This document shows, in pieces, positions 1-10,944 of a stretch of DNA of 64,000 bases. A model generated the notes under the pieces. That model searched no databases. It worked only from the letters and a program-made list of their open reading frames with translations, and had not been told where the DNA came from. A program made the translations under genes and the position numbers. The first letter of the stretch is position 1, and every line of letters begins with the position of its first letter. Source of the DNA: Tupaia tana (taxonomy: Eukaryota > Chordata > Mammalia > Scandentia > Tupaiidae); NCBI GenBank assembly GCA_026018925.1, contig JAKSZU010000004.1, forward strand, positions 109,365,498 to 109,429,497, in the 5' to 3' direction.

Positions 1-99
1 TGCACTCTGCTCCACAGACGGGCTTTGGAATGTGTCCTCAGGGGCGTGAGGACAGAGGGCTCCTCTAAGCCTGTGGCCAGGGCCCTGATCCACTCATTA

Positions 100-375
100 G
101 GGTGAAGCCCTCATGACCCAGTCACCTCCCAAAGGACTCAGCATTGTGTGGCAGGTCATGGTTCAAAATAGGACTTGAGAGCACAGACTTGGGAACCAGC
201 ACTGTCGTTTACCGGGTATAATTGGTGTCTTGACGGCAGTAAACACAGCTAGCTCCGGCTTACTGAATGCTTACTACATGCCAGTAGGGTAGGTGTCCCC
301 TGCCTGGCCATCTTGCAGATGGAGAAACAGGCTAAGGGACGTTGTCTACCTTGTCCAAGGTCAGACACCCACACC
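100..375 (-). repeat. MIR-like ancient SINE remnants
   Basis: The segment at about 250-375 reads like an inverted MIR: 'gcttactacatgccag', then 'cagatggagaaacaggct', then 'ttgtccaaggtcagacac'. These are the usual MIR landmarks. The part before 250 may hold a second, more decayed MIR half. Old and shared by all mammals. Confidence 0.65.
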
Positions 376-399
376 CAGATCAAACAGGCCTGGATGACT

Positions 400-523
400 C
401 ATAGGGACTTGGCACATGTGCATATGCACCTGGCGTGTTTCTCAAGCTGCCAGGTCCAGGACTTGAACCACACAGTTGGCCATGTGGGGTCCAGCTACCT
501 TAACCACCACACCATAGATTGGC
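400..523 (-). repeat. SINE-L fragment (head half)
   Basis: Reverse-oriented tRNA-SINE head with 'ccaggacttgaacc' (B-box side), 'ggccatgtggggtcc' and 'ttaaccaccacacc'. The body and tail are missing. Confidence 0.7.
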
Positions 524-527
524 TGTC

Positions 528-715
528 TCTTTTTTTATACATGGTTTTGCCATGTTGTGATCCTCCTGTCTCAGTGTCCCGGCTGGGAACACAGACACAC
601 GTCACCAAGCTTACCTGTTTATCAGACAGGGTCTCACTCTGCTGCCCACGCCAGTCCCGACCTTGCAGTCCTCCTGCCTCACCCTCCCCAAGGGGCTAGG
701 ATTGCAGGTGCACGC
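528..715 (-). repeat. 7SL-derived (Alu-like) SINE remnant, two monomer-like pieces
   Basis: The piece at about 628-712 reads 'gacagggtctcactctgctg', 'cagtcctcctgcctcacc' and 'gctaggattgcaggtgcacg', an inverted left-arm Alu/FLAM pattern. The preceding 530-610 ('ggttttgccatgttg', 'gatcctcctgtctcag') resembles a second monomer. This is important evidence for a Euarchontoglires host. Confidence 0.65.
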
Positions 716-1542
716 ACAAAACCTGCCTTCGAGATTGGATCAGGAATCTAGCCTGTCTTAGAAGCACGCAGCCCTGGTTTGCCCATGTTCTGCAAAGTCT
801 CCTAATCTCTCTCGGCCCCTCCCTTTAAATGGTCTCAGATGATAAAGTTTTCTGAGGCTGGTCCCTTCCCCTTGTCTGCAGTGTCTGCTTAAACAACGGA
901 ATAGCGGGCTCACGCTCGTTGAGACAGGGTCAGTACAGTTCACCATGCAGATCGGAAAACATTCCCGGTGATAAAAAAGAAAAAGAAGAAGAAAAAATAA
1001 TCCAGTCTGGTGCCTGGCTCAGAGTCGTGGTGCACGAGTGAAGGTGGCCGGTGATGACAGAAGCCCATCCATGTAAAAACCTTGTCCCCCCGGAACCCCG
1101 AGGGTAGCAGTATTTCAGATAGCTCTGGTTAGGTACCAGCTTGGGACAGCTTAATTTTAGAGAGAAATGATTGCAGAGTCTTGAAGAGAGGTTGGTGAAC
1201 GGAGCCGCTGCAGGTGGGTCTGGTGCGCGTGGTTCTGGGCCTTCCAGCACAGGCAGGAGGGTTCCAGTTTCGGCTCGCAGGTCGTAGGGCCGTGTGCTCT
1301 GCTTGACTGGACGGGACACTGGAGCCCTGAGCTTCCTCTTCTGAGTGAGAATAAAAAGTGTGGGGAGAGGCACTCCACACATGTCAGCTACCGTCTCTCT
1401 CACTTCTCTTTTATGAGTTCTAAAATCTGGAAAAGAAGCTTGCTAGGTCCGTGTGGGGAAATAAGGGAGAAATAGCAGGACTTTCCTATTGAGCAAAGCA
1501 AAACTGTATTTAAATTGGGGGTTTTGCTAGGCACTTAGAGAT

Positions 1543-1690
1543 TTTTTTTTTTAAAGTTTATTTATGTACTTTTTCCATGAGAGAAAGGGAGAGAGAGAGA
1601 GGCCAGGTGCCTCTCCTGGGTCTTCACCCCCTGACCCCACGCCCTCGGCCTCACATGGGAGTCCCGCAGAGTGTCGCATCACCTCTGTGC
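1543..1690 (-). repeat. SINE-C fragment
   Basis: T-run, then 'gtttatttatgtactttttc' and 'catgagagaaagggagag' mark the inverted tail of the third SINE family. The head has decayed. Confidence 0.55.
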
Positions 1691-1715
1691 CCTTGCCTGG
1701 CTCCACTTAGAGGTC

Positions 1716-1740
1716 TTTTTGTTTGTTTGTTTGTTTGTTT
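1716..1740 (+). repeat. (GTTT)n microsatellite
   Basis: About six TTTG/GTTT units, adjoining the inverted tail of the next SINE and probably grown from it. Confidence 0.9.
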
Positions 1741-1966
1741 AAAGGGCATCTTAGGCCACGTGCTCAAGACAGAGCGAGCCAGTGAGAGGTCGAGTGAGAA
1801 ATCACACCCCGGGAGGATGGCCATGTCGCGTCCCTTCTCCATCTTCTCCATTCTCCCAGGGTTTGGGGCGTGGATGCACATGCACCCAGTGTGGTTTGCA
1901 GGCCTCTGGGTCTGGAACTTGAACTGCAGTCTAGCACCTTAACTGCCACTCCACCTGCTAGCCCCT
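1741..1966 (-). repeat. SINE-L copy
   Basis: Inverted copy with 'gagaaatcacaccccgggag', 'ggaacttgaactgcagtc' and a head ending 'ccacctgctagcccc'. Moderately diverged. Confidence 0.85.
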
Positions 1967-2849
1967 TAGAGGTCATTTTTCTTGCCTTGTTCTGAACTGC
2001 CCCCACCAAGTGGGCAGCACAGGGGACGTCATTACCTGGCTGTGAGCCTCTGGGTCCAGAGACGAGACTAGAAGGCTGCTGTGGCCTCTGTTCAGAGGAC
2101 GGGGTCTCCCCGGTGTCAGGAGCTGGGGTGCGGTCAAGATCTGCTTTACCCCCAGGAGGTGGTACGCGCCGTAAGGAGGTGGGCCTGTCTCTGGGGTACA
2201 CAGAACAGTGGCTGGCAGAGTGTCAGGCAGGTCGTGAACGCAAAGGCTTATCCGCATCTGCAGGCCACCTGCGTCCTTGCCGTCCCCCTCCTGTTTCAGG
2301 TTCGCGGCCGCCCTGCGCCCCTGCTCTGTTGCAGCTCCGGGGTGTGTCACCGGGAGCACAGGTTACACTGGACAAGCTGCTCGCTGGGGACAGTCCTCAC
2401 TCGGGTGTTCCCAGGTTTGCACGGTGAGTGGACTTTCCTCCGGCAGTCTGCAGGGAAATTAGGGGCTGCCTGTGGAGTATTTCGTAAGAAGGAAGCATAC
2501 TTCTCAAGCCCGGGCTTCTGTGGAGTTGTCCTGTGTGTCATTACAGCCAGATGCAGAAGGAGCAGCTGGGAGTCAGCCTCGCCCAGGCCGCAGTGCCCTG
2601 CTCCTGACTAGTCTCCAGGAGGGTGTCCCAGCCGTGTGGATGTCGGTCACAGAGCCCGGGATTCTCTGGTGCTTCCCAGTTGTCGGCTTGTAGGCTCGTT
2701 AGATACGGGATAAAAGCTAAATGTTCCGAAATGCAGATAGGAGGCATGTACGGTACATACAATGCTAACTACAATATGTGTTTGCTGAGCATGGTGATCA
2801 CCTTACATGCTCCGTACAAAGTCACATGGTTTGTTTGTTTTCCTCGCCA

Positions 2850-3043
2850 GATGGAGGGAGTGAGAAATCACCCCCCAGGTGGGAAGGTCATGCCGCAACC
2901 TCTTCTCCTGTGTTCTCCTCTCAGGATTTTGGGCATGCACGCACACACACTGGTGTGATTTTCAAGCCGCCAGGCCGGGGCTTGAACTCTAGTCAGCCAT
3001 GTGGGAGTCCAGCACCTTAGCCACTGTGCCACCTGCTGGCCCC
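2850..3043 (-). repeat. SINE-L copy, tail truncated
   Basis: Starts inside the body at 'gggagtgagaaatcacc' and runs through 'aagccgccaggccggggc' to the head 'ccacctgctggcccc'. Confidence 0.85.
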
Positions 3044-3388
3044 ACTCATGCAGCTTTGAGTAGCTCCAGGGATGCTATTGAACATGTCAGTATCCAAGGA
3101 AGTGACCCAGCACGTTGGGTCCCCGAGGCTTCCACCTCTTTATGCACTGGTTGGCTTTTGGAGTGCTCACATCCTGGGTGCCAAGTGAGAAACGACATTT
3201 CAGAAACACATGTTTTGTTCTTTTTGTGTGTGTCAGCATCTTGTGACTTGGGGCTTGGGGTTGGGCCTCTTTGTGCTTGAGCCTTATTGGGTATATAAAA
3301 AATAATTAAAATAGTATAAAGAAGAAAAAGATAATTTTATTCTTTCATCATGCAGACCTAACCTTTGTTAGCATTGTTTTTTTTAAAA

Positions 3389-3608
3389 CTTTGCTATATG
3401 GCGCATATACTAGAGAGAGAGAGAGAGACAGAGAGAGAAAGTGAGAAGTCACCCCTTGAGGGGGATGGCCCTGCCCCAATCCTCACTCCTGGCATGCACA
3501 CGTGCACGTGGGCCCGGCATGATTTTTAAGCCACCAAATCTAGGACTCAAACCGTGCAGTCAGTTATATGGACCCCAGCTGCCTTAATCTGTATGCTAGT
3601 GGCTGGCC
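3389..3608 (-). repeat. SINE-L copy
   Basis: Inverted: 'actttgctatatggcgc', a GA-rich stretch, 'gtcaccccttgaggggg', then a diverged head ending 'ggctggcctt'. Confidence 0.8.
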
Positions 3609-3626
3609 TTGTCCTCTTTGTGTCCC

Positions 3627-3652
3627 TTCATTCATTCATTCATTCATTCATT
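3627..3652 (+). repeat. (ATTC)n microsatellite
   Basis: Six or so ATTC units directly upstream of an inverted SINE. Confidence 0.9.
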
Positions 3653-3653
3653 A

Positions 3654-3880
3654 ACTTTTGCTAGAGAGTAGATGTAGGGAGAGAGAGATATACAAAGTGA
3701 GAACGTTGTCCCCCCAGGAGGGTTGGCACCACAATCCCTTCTCTGTTCTTGTCTTGGGATCTTGGGCATGCACTCAAACACACCTGGGTGGTTTTCAAGC
3801 CACTGGGTCCAGGACTCCAGCTGTGCTGTTGGCCCTGTGGGCTCTAGCTGCCTTTACCACCGCACCGCTGGCTGGCCCAG
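3654..3880 (-). repeat. SINE-L copy
   Basis: Inverted copy with 'acttttgctagagag', 'gtccccccaggagggttgg' and the head 'ccgctggctggccc'. Confidence 0.8.
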
Positions 3881-3896
3881 ATTTCTTTCTGAACTG

Positions 3897-3923
3897 TACA
3901 CACACACACACACACACACACAC
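3897..3923 (+). repeat. (CA)n microsatellite
   Basis: About 13 CA units. Confidence 0.95.
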
Positions 3924-3972
3924 CCTTCTGGAACTTATTTTGTGTCAGACAAAATTTAGATTTTATAACATA

Positions 3973-4087
3973 TGGGTCTTCAAAAGTTCATGGAAAGTGC
4001 ATATTATGAAAAGAATGGATGCAGTTCAAAAATTTTTTTTTGCACCAAAATCTTATTTTTTCCATGAACTTTTGAAGCTCTCTTTTA
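3973..4087. mobile_element. Mariner-like MITE, family B
   Basis: A short element with inverted ends: 'cttcaaaagttcatggaaa' at 3978-3996 is mirrored by 'tccatgaacttttgaag' at 4061-4077. The interior is AT-rich with no coding capacity. Three further copies in the window share these ends. The end sequence recalls the cecropia-type mariner (HSMAR2) group, from memory. Confidence 0.7.
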
Positions 4088-4112
4088 TAATTTTGTATTT
4101 TTTCAAAGTTTC

Positions 4113-4393
4113 TTTATTTTTTTTTTTTCTTTCTTTTCTTGGAGAGGTTTTTGCTATAGGGCGTGTGCGCTCGCCAGAAAGACAGAGAGAGACAGAGAGA
4201 GAGAAAGCGAGAAATCACCCCCCAGGGGGGTTGGCCACGCCACAATCCCTTCTCCTCCATTCTTCTCTCGGGATCTTGGGCACGCACACACATGCGCCCG
4301 GCGTGAGTTTAAGCCACCGGGTCCAGGACTCGAACCGTGGTCGACTACATGGGAGTCCAGCAACATAGCCATTACTCTAACTGCTGGTCCCTC
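4113..4393 (-). repeat. SINE-L copy, young
   Basis: T-rich start, then 'gagaggtttttgctatagg', hairpin 'accccccaggggggttgg', 'tcgaaccgtggtcgac' and the head 'aactgctggtccc'. CpGs are well preserved. 'caaagtttctttattttttt' precedes and follows it, a long TSD. Confidence 0.92.
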
Positions 4394-4820
4394 AAAGTTT
4401 CTTTATTTTTTTGAGCTAAAGACAAGCATTCTCGACAGGATCTCCTGCCTGATCCCCTGTCCCCTGCCAGTGTTCCCAGCCAGGTGGAGTCTCAGGCATG
4501 CACATGTCCTGCAGATCCAGGTGGCCCCAGCATCGGGGAGCTCTGCAGCGGCCAGGCTCGGTCAGTGTGTGTGTTTGAACTCACTGCATCCTGGGCATTT
4601 TCCATATTACCAGGCGCTCCCTGCAAACGTGAGTCATCACCGTGTACATGTCACATTGTACGTACGTGTGACGTAGCCCCTGCGTGGTGGCCGGGTAGGT
4701 AGGTAGCATCTTTGGTGTGATGATGGACAGGGTCACGAAATACATTCGTTGTTCTTCTGTAATCATCTCCCAAGGAGAAGTTCCCGGAAGTGGAATTTAT
4801 TGGTTAAGAGGACCGCTGGC

Positions 4821-5084
4821 GGGACCAGCAGTTAGCGTAATGGCTATGTCACTGGACTCCCATGTAGTCGACCGCGGGTCGCGTCCCAGACCCGGTGGCT
4901 TCAAACTCAGGCCAGGCGTGTGCATGCATGCCCAAGATCCCGAGAGGAGAATGGAGGAGAAGGGATTGCAGCGTGGCCATCCCCCCTGGGGGGTGATTTC
5001 TCGCTTTCTGTCTCTCTGTCTCTCTCTGTCTGTCTGGTGAGCGCACGCGCCCTATAGCAAAATCCTCTCCAAAAAAAAAAAAAA
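4821..5084 (+). repeat. SINE-L copy, full length, young, with TSD
   Basis: Starts GGGACCAGCAGTTAGCG, carries the TGTAGTCGACCGCGGGTC region and ends 'cctctcc' plus a poly-A tail. A 13-15 bp TSD (AAGAGGACCGCTGGC) precedes the head and follows the tail, so the insertion is intact. Confidence 0.95.
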
Positions 5085-5280
5085 GAGGACCGCTGGCTTC
5101 CGTAGCCCTGCCGGGTGGATGGGCCAGGTTTTGGGGCTCGCGCAGCACTGCTGGTGTGTCACCTGATGCAGCGTCGGCGGGTGGAGGGCCAGGCTCTCAC
5201 AGGCTCGGTAAGTGCGGCAGCGTGGGCCGGGGTCGAGATAGCCAGACACAGAAAAGCCGTCGTACCCAATGGCATCTTTC

Positions 5281-5455
5281 TTTTAAAAAAGAATTATTTA
5301 TTTAATTTTATTTATTACTGGTATTTTAAATTTGCTATAGGGCACACGTGCTCACCAGAGAGAGGGAGAAAGCAAGCCTCTAGGTCTGGCATTCAAACCA
5401 GGCTTGGCATTGTGGGAGTTCAGTGCCTTAACCGCCACGCCACCTGCCGGCCTGG
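5281..5455 (-). repeat. SINE-S copy
   Basis: Inverted: AT-rich tail 'gaattatttatttaatttta', 'atttgctatagggcacacg', straight to 'caagcctctaggtctgg', and the head 'ccacctgccggcc'. It lacks the hairpin body. Confidence 0.85.
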
Positions 5456-5847
5456 CTTTGCTCTTGCCTTTTTTTTTTGTTTGGTTTGTCACTTGGCCCT
5501 ATTTAATTTTATTTCTTGCCTTTTCATTTAAGATAAACCTCCCCTGTCATACTACCTTTTAAAGTCTGCACCGTGAGAGGAAGCAAAGGGGGTCTGACTG
5601 ACACCGCCATCACTGGCCACAAACCCCCTGAGAGAGCTTGGCTAGGACAGCCTCGGCCACACCCCCGTACAGAGGACGTCATTGACTCACACCTTCCTTC
5701 ATCACCGCGGAGAACTTAGGTTGGGCTTCTTGGGTCTGTAAAGGTGTGCGACCAAGCCTAGTGCTTGCTGCCTGCGTAGCAGAAAGATGAGTTCTTCAAG
5801 CCTGGGCCTAGTTATTTGGTGTGTGGCTGGAAACAGGGTGGGACCTC

Positions 5848-6070
5848 GGGCCCAGCCTGGTGGTGCAGTGGGTAGCATACTGAGCTGCAGTGCCAGGCCA
5901 TGCGACCCCCTGCGGCCCACCTGAAACACACCCAGGGTTCTCTTGAGCCAGAGGGAGGGGATCGTGGTGGCACAGGCCCTCCCGAGGGTGTTTCGTCTCC
6001 TCTCTCTAAACATGAATGCGTGCATGCTCTCCTTATCATGTGTAAATAAAACTTAAAAAAAAAAAAAAGA
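5848..6070 (+). repeat. Older tRNA-SINE copy with poly-A tail
   Basis: The head 'cccagcctggtggtgcagtg' resembles the head of SINE-C (inverse at 50690-50709). It runs through a CT-rich end to 'aataaaacttaaaaaaaaa'. It may be an intermediate between families. Confidence 0.65.
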
Positions 6071-6359
6071 AAAGAAAATTAGGTCCAGACTTTTAACAGC
6101 AGCAGAACTACAAAACTGAGTTGTAGACTCCCACAGGGAGTAGGGACAGGGGGAAGAGGAGGAGTAGGCAGTGAAGGTACTTACAGGGAGCAATCTTTTA
6201 AGTCTTCCTGGAAGAGGAAGTTCACTCTGGGAGAGCAGAGTATAGGCTGTGCCGTGCTTTTAGCATGTACCAGGAAGGAGGCACTGTAAGAGCCGGCTTG
6301 AAGGTTAATTAGTAATGCAAGCTATTGATTTTTTTTCTTTTCTTGTTTAAGTATTTATT

Positions 6360-6562
6360 GGGCTGGCTGGTGGCGTGGTGGTCAGAGTGGCTGTATCCCA
6401 CATGAATTACTGTATGGTTTGAGTCTGGGACTCGGCGGCTTGAAAGGCAAACTGGGCATGTGTGTGCGCATGCCCAAAATTCCCAAAAGGAGAACAGGGT
6501 GGGGAGAAGGGATTGCAGTGTGACTATCCTCCCAAGGGAGGAAGCTTTCTCACTTAAAAAAC
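6360..6562 (+). repeat. SINE-L copy, diverged
   Basis: Head 'ggctggctggtggcgtggtg', 'ggcggcttgaaaggcaaac', 'ggagaagggattgcagtgtg', ending at 'gctttctcacttaaaa'; the 3' terminus is lost. Confidence 0.8.
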
Positions 6563-7068
6563 TATTTGTAAAGGAATGAATTGAGTTTTGTTGCTGTTGG
6601 TTGTTAGCGATGCAAACTATTAAGTTTTACAAATTAAGTATTTATGAGTGAATTGAGTTCCATCACTGAGAATAGCGTTTTAGGACAAGAGCTCCCCCAC
6701 CCAGTCGTGGTTTCAGGCTTCTTTTCCAGTGCTCTGAGCCAGGAGGACATCTTGGTTTCTAAGACAATCTGAGAAATGTGACTTACGGTCAGCGTACTTT
6801 TATCAAGGGTGTGGCACCGACATGGGTGTACCAGGATTATTAAGATAAGATCTCTGCCCTTGATTTATGGTTTAGTGGTGGAGGAGAGAAGAGATATAAA
6901 TGGGTACCTTTTATTATGTAGGTTACATGTAACAACATTTACCACTGTAGAGTTTGCAGTTGTATGGCATTAAGTGTGCTCACATTGTTTGTAGCCATCC
7001 TTGTCATCCATCAGCAGAACTTTTCATCTTTGTCCACTTAAACTTTCTACCTAGAAGGAATAACTCCT

Positions 7069-7325
7069 GGGGCCAATAGGTGGCATGGTGTTAAGGTGCT
7101 GAACTCCCACATGGACAGCTGCGGTTCAAGTCCTGAACATGGCAGCTTGAAAATCACACCAGGTGCATGCGTGTTCGTGCCCCAAATCCCGAGGGTAGAA
7201 TGGAGAAGGGATTGCTTTGTGGCCATCTCCCCTGGGGGGGCGGAGAGAGTGATTTCTCACTTTCCCTCTGTCTTTCTGTGTCTCTCTGGCAAACACATGC
7301 CCCGTATGGCAAAAACCTGAGGGGA
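7069..7325 (+). repeat. SINE-L copy inside the L1, with TSD
   Basis: Head 'ggggccaataggtggcatgg' and tail 'gccccgtatggcaaaaacc'. The direct repeat GAATAACTCC precedes and follows it. Confidence 0.92.
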
Positions 7326-7726
7326 CAAAAATGAATAACTCCCTGTTCTTCCTGTCTCCCCACTTCTCTTGAAACCACGCTTCTACTCTTTGTCTCTGTG
7401 AATTTGACCACTCTAAGTACCCCATGTCAGTATCATTTATCCACTGTTCGTTTCTCGTGGCTGACCTCTCTTAGGGTAATTCTTTAAGGTTCATCTGACA
7501 TGTGTCAGAATTTCCTTTCTGTTTAAGGCTGCATTTTGTTGTACGTGTACATCACGTTATGTTTATCCCTTCATCTGTCTGTATGCACCTGGCTGTGCCC
7601 CATCTTGGCTGTTGTGAATAGTGCCGCTTTAATGGTGAGTGTACAAATAGCTGTTTGAATCCCTGCTTTCAGTTCTGGGGCTACATGCCTCCAGCTGAAA
7701 TTACTGGATGCATGGTAATTCTGTTA

Positions 7727-7793
7727 GGTCATTGGCAAAGTCATGGCATATTTTTCTATGCACAAATGCATCATGACTTTCCCGATGACCCAC
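7727..7793. mobile_element. Short MITE, family A, inserted in the L1
   Basis: About 67 bp with inverted ends ('ggtcattggcaaagtcatg' against 'catgactttcccgatgacc') flanked by TA on each side. It splits L1 text that is continuous around it. The closest relative is at 62286-62357. Confidence 0.75.
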
Positions 7794-9239
7794 TATATTT
7801 AATTATGGAAGAATTGTTCCATTCCGTTCCCACAGAGTGACCACACCATTTTACGTTACTGCCAGCAATACACAAGAGTTGCAGTTTGTATTGCATCCTG
7901 CTAACATTTGTTAGTTTCGGTTTTGTTTGTCTTTAATAATTTCCATCCTAAGGGATGTTGAAAGGGTACCTCATTGTGGTTTGGATTTGCATTTCCATAC
8001 TGGTTACCGATGTCGACCGTCATTTAATGTGCCACAGCCATTCTCATTTCTTCTTTGGATAAATGCCTGAGTCTTTTGCCCATTTTCTGATCGCGTTACT
8101 TTTGCTGTTGAATTGTGAGTTTTAGGTGTTTAGGATGTCAACTTTTTATCAATATGTGGCTTGCAAATATTTTCTCCTAGTCCGTAGGTTCTCTTTTCAC
8201 TCAGTTGATAGTGCCCTTTGATACTCAGAAGCTCTTGATTTTGATGAAGTCTACCTTACTAGTGTTTCCTTTTGTTGCCTGTGCTTTCGTGTCGTGTCTA
8301 AGAAATCATTGCCAGGTCCAGTGTCGTCATCATGCTTTGTTGTGTTCTCCTGAGAGTCTCTAATAGTTTTAGCTCATAAGGTCTTCGATTCATTTCAAGT
8401 TGATTTTCATATATGGTGTAAGGTAAGGAAGGGTTTAGGCTTCATTTTAAAAATATGAATATTCATTTTTCCCAGTGCCATTTGTTGAAAGAAAATTTTA
8501 GTATATGACAGATGTTCAGCTGCTACTCCTAGACATTACTGAGCTACACAGTCTGGTGGGTGGGGTTCTGCTTGAGGGATGGAGGAGGAGCTTTTACTGT
8601 AGGATGATCAGACAGGCCACTCCAGGGAGCTTCCCTGGGGCCACTCTCTGGGTACTGTTCCTAGAAATCTGTGGGTATCATTTCAGTGAGACGGGGAAAG
8701 AAGATGATTATCCAGGTGAGATTAGAAATACATGGTGTTCATTGTGGCTCTCAATTTCATGCCTTAAATTATACATATCTTATGCTATAGAAGGCTTGTT
8801 TGGACAGAAATTCCCTACACCTCTTCAGTATGTGGTGTATTTTTTTTTTTTTTTTGGAGGGGAGCATGTAATGTGGGTAGGTTTATTTTTTACATATTTG
8901 TCTACGGAGAAACAGAATTTCACATTTGTGTAAAAAAATTCACTTTCTGTTTCTCTTGTTACACACTCAGAACACTCCTTCTGGGGAGTATGCAGAGTTC
9001 TCCCCTCCAGCAAGAAAGCAGTTCTGCGGCGAACACCAGTGGGCGTCCCCTAGTCTACTTCAGTTCTGCCGCTGTCCACTGGAGCTGGCATCAGAACCCA
9101 CAGATTGAGCACTGAGTCCTCACTTCAGATGCCTGTCCTAAGTCTGGGTCTCTGGACCTTCTGACCAACTGGCTACAAGTTGGGGTTCCCATACCCTCTG
9201 CTGGGGTTCTTTGGAGCAGTTCACTGGACTTGGAGAAGC

Positions 9240-9845
9240 ACTTACTTATGATTACTAGTTTAGTATAAAAGGGTATTTTGAAGGATTCAAACGAACAGCC
9301 AGATGAAGAGATTTAGGGAGAGGTCTGGAGGAGTTTGGTAGTGCAGGGGCTTCAGTCCCCGTGGAGCTGGGGCATGCCACCCTGCCAGCGCATGGAAGAA
9401 TCTCACCTTCCTGCAGGCCTCCATGTGCTCAGCTGTGCAGAAGCTCCCCAGGCCCTGCCCTTGGTGTTTTAGTTGCTAGAAGGTCCACATACTCACCAGA
9501 TAGAGAGACAGAGAGAGGGAGAGGGAGAAAGCACCCCCAGTGGGGCATGATCACGCTGTCATCCCTTCTCCATTTCTCTGTCCTGCTGGGATGTTGAGCA
9601 TGCACAGATGTACATGTGCCCAGCATGCTTTTCAAGCCACTGCCAAAACTGGGTCTCAAACGGTGGTTGGTTATGTGGGATCAGCTCCCTTAACACTAGG
9701 TGCTGGGCTGTCCGATTTTGTGAATTTTATGGAGACTTAGTTGCACAGGTATGATCAAAGCATGACAGCCACATAGAAATGTGATTGGACTAATGGCTGT
9801 GACAGTGTCAACCGACTGAGTGACCGTAGTCTGGTCAGATTCTTC
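9240..9845 (+). repeat. Ancient interspersed repeat, LTR-like, split by a SINE
   Basis: The text 'tttagtataaaagggtattt', 'aacagccagatgaagagat' and 'gtggagctggggcatgcc', then after the SINE 'ttttatggagacttagttgc', reads like an old mammalian LTR-type repeat I have seen elsewhere but cannot name. The SINE-L at 9471-9708 divides it. Confidence 0.5.
9471..9708 (-). repeat. SINE-L copy, diverged
   Basis: Inverted: 'actcaccagatagagagac', 'cacccccagtggggc', 'aaacggtggttggttatg', and a decayed head 'aggtgctgggctg'. Confidence 0.8.
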
Positions 9846-9932
9846 AAGGCCTCTCTGGGTAGCATCCCTTCCTCCCAGGATTGGGCTAGGACCCCTCTCG
9901 AATGAGGGTCTTAATTTTCTTTCTTTTCTTTT

Positions 9933-10371
9933 TAAGAAAAGAATTATTTATTTATTATTGCCTTTTTTTTTTTTTTTTTTTGGAGAGGTTTTCGCTATAG
10001 GGCGCGTGCACTTGCCAGAAAGAGAGAGACAGAAAGCAAGAAATCACCCCCTAGGGGGGATGGCCACGCCGCAATCCCTTCTCCTCCATTCTCCTCCCGG
10101 GATCTTTGGCACGCGCGCACACGCGCCCGGCGTGAGTTTAAGCCACCAGGTCCGGGACTCGAACCACGGTCGACTATATGGGAGTCCAGTGACATAGCCA
10201 TTACGCTAACTGCTGGTCCCTATTATTGCTATTTTTAAATTTGCTATAGGGCACATGTGTTCACCAGAGAGAGAGAGGAAAAGTGAAAAAGGAGCTGCCA
10301 GGTTTGGGTCTCGAACTAAGATTGGCATGTGAGAGTTCAGTGCCTTACCAACCATGCGACCTGCTGGCCCT
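9933..10371 (-). repeat. SINE-S copy split by a nested SINE-L
   Basis: The tail 'aagaattatttatttatt' (9938-9955) and the remainder (10219-10371: 'atttgctatagggcacatg' to 'cgacctgctggccc') are one SINE-S. The younger SINE-L sits between them. Confidence 0.85.
9963..10220 (-). repeat. SINE-L copy, young, nested in SINE-S
   Basis: Poly-T, 'gagaggttttcgctatagg', hairpin 'acccccta-gggggg' type, 'tcgaaccacggtcgac', head 'aactgctggtccc'. The TSD TATTATTGC occurs on both sides within the older SINE. Confidence 0.93.
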
Positions 10372-10944
10372 GGCCAGCTTCAGGAAACAAGGACAAAAGG
10401 CCAAATAGTTATGAACCAGGAACCGTGGATGGAAACCACAACACTCTTAACAGAATACCCTCATGGGGTAGAAAAATACTCCCTGCGTGGCGGAGAAAAC
10501 TAGCTTCCCGCGTGGCCTTCACCGTGTGGGCTCCACACTTGGTGCAGATTGCTGCGTAATTGGTGTCATGACGCCGGTCCCCGAGCCTGTGTGCAGCTGC
10601 GTGGGGTTGACGGCAGATCCTGCGTCTCTTCTCATGAATCTCAGAGCGACACAGCTGCAGCTCTTCCTGTAACTCTGTCTATGCACAGGAAGTCCTGAGA
10701 GACCGCTCCGTTAGATCTCATTTCCTTTCCGTTGGTTGCCGTCGGCTCCCTGAGTGTCTGATCTGTCTTGTCGGGGCTTGGGGAGCAGCTGGATTGGTGG
10801 CACCTGCCTGTGGCCCACTTCTGATCTGTTTAGGATCTGGGAGTTGAAAGCCAAGAGAGAGTGCCACTGAGGAAGGAGTAGAGAAGGCACGGCACTGAGA
10901 CAGAAACTTAGGAAGTAAAAAACCGACCAAACCAAACCTCAGGC

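Larger units (their letters stand above)
6880..8490 (-). mobile_element. Old L1 LINE fragment (ORF2 3' part and 3' end), interrupted
   Basis: On the + strand this reads as the complement of an old L1M-type element. Landmarks are 'ttggctgttgtgaatagtg' (7605-7623), 'ctcattgtggtttggatttgcatt'-like text near 7975 (first 20 bases only), 'atttgcaaatattttctcc'-like text near 8160-8178, and 'ttttcccagtgccatttgttg' near 8467. No frame of useful length survives. A SINE-L (7069-7325) and a MITE (7727-7793) are inserted in it. The orientation is antisense to UCK2. Confidence 0.85.

Noticed and set aside
4821-4910. tRNA genes
   Set aside because: SINE heads contain intact-looking A and B boxes, but the anticodon stem does not fold as in a tRNA. 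The unit continues into the SINE body and has target duplications.
9995-10201. Recurrent 'protein family' (MAMSLDSHVVD..., and ...GVSLSHQVQDSN...)
   Set aside because: It is the translation of SINE-L in sense and antisense, and every instance coincides with a SINE copy.
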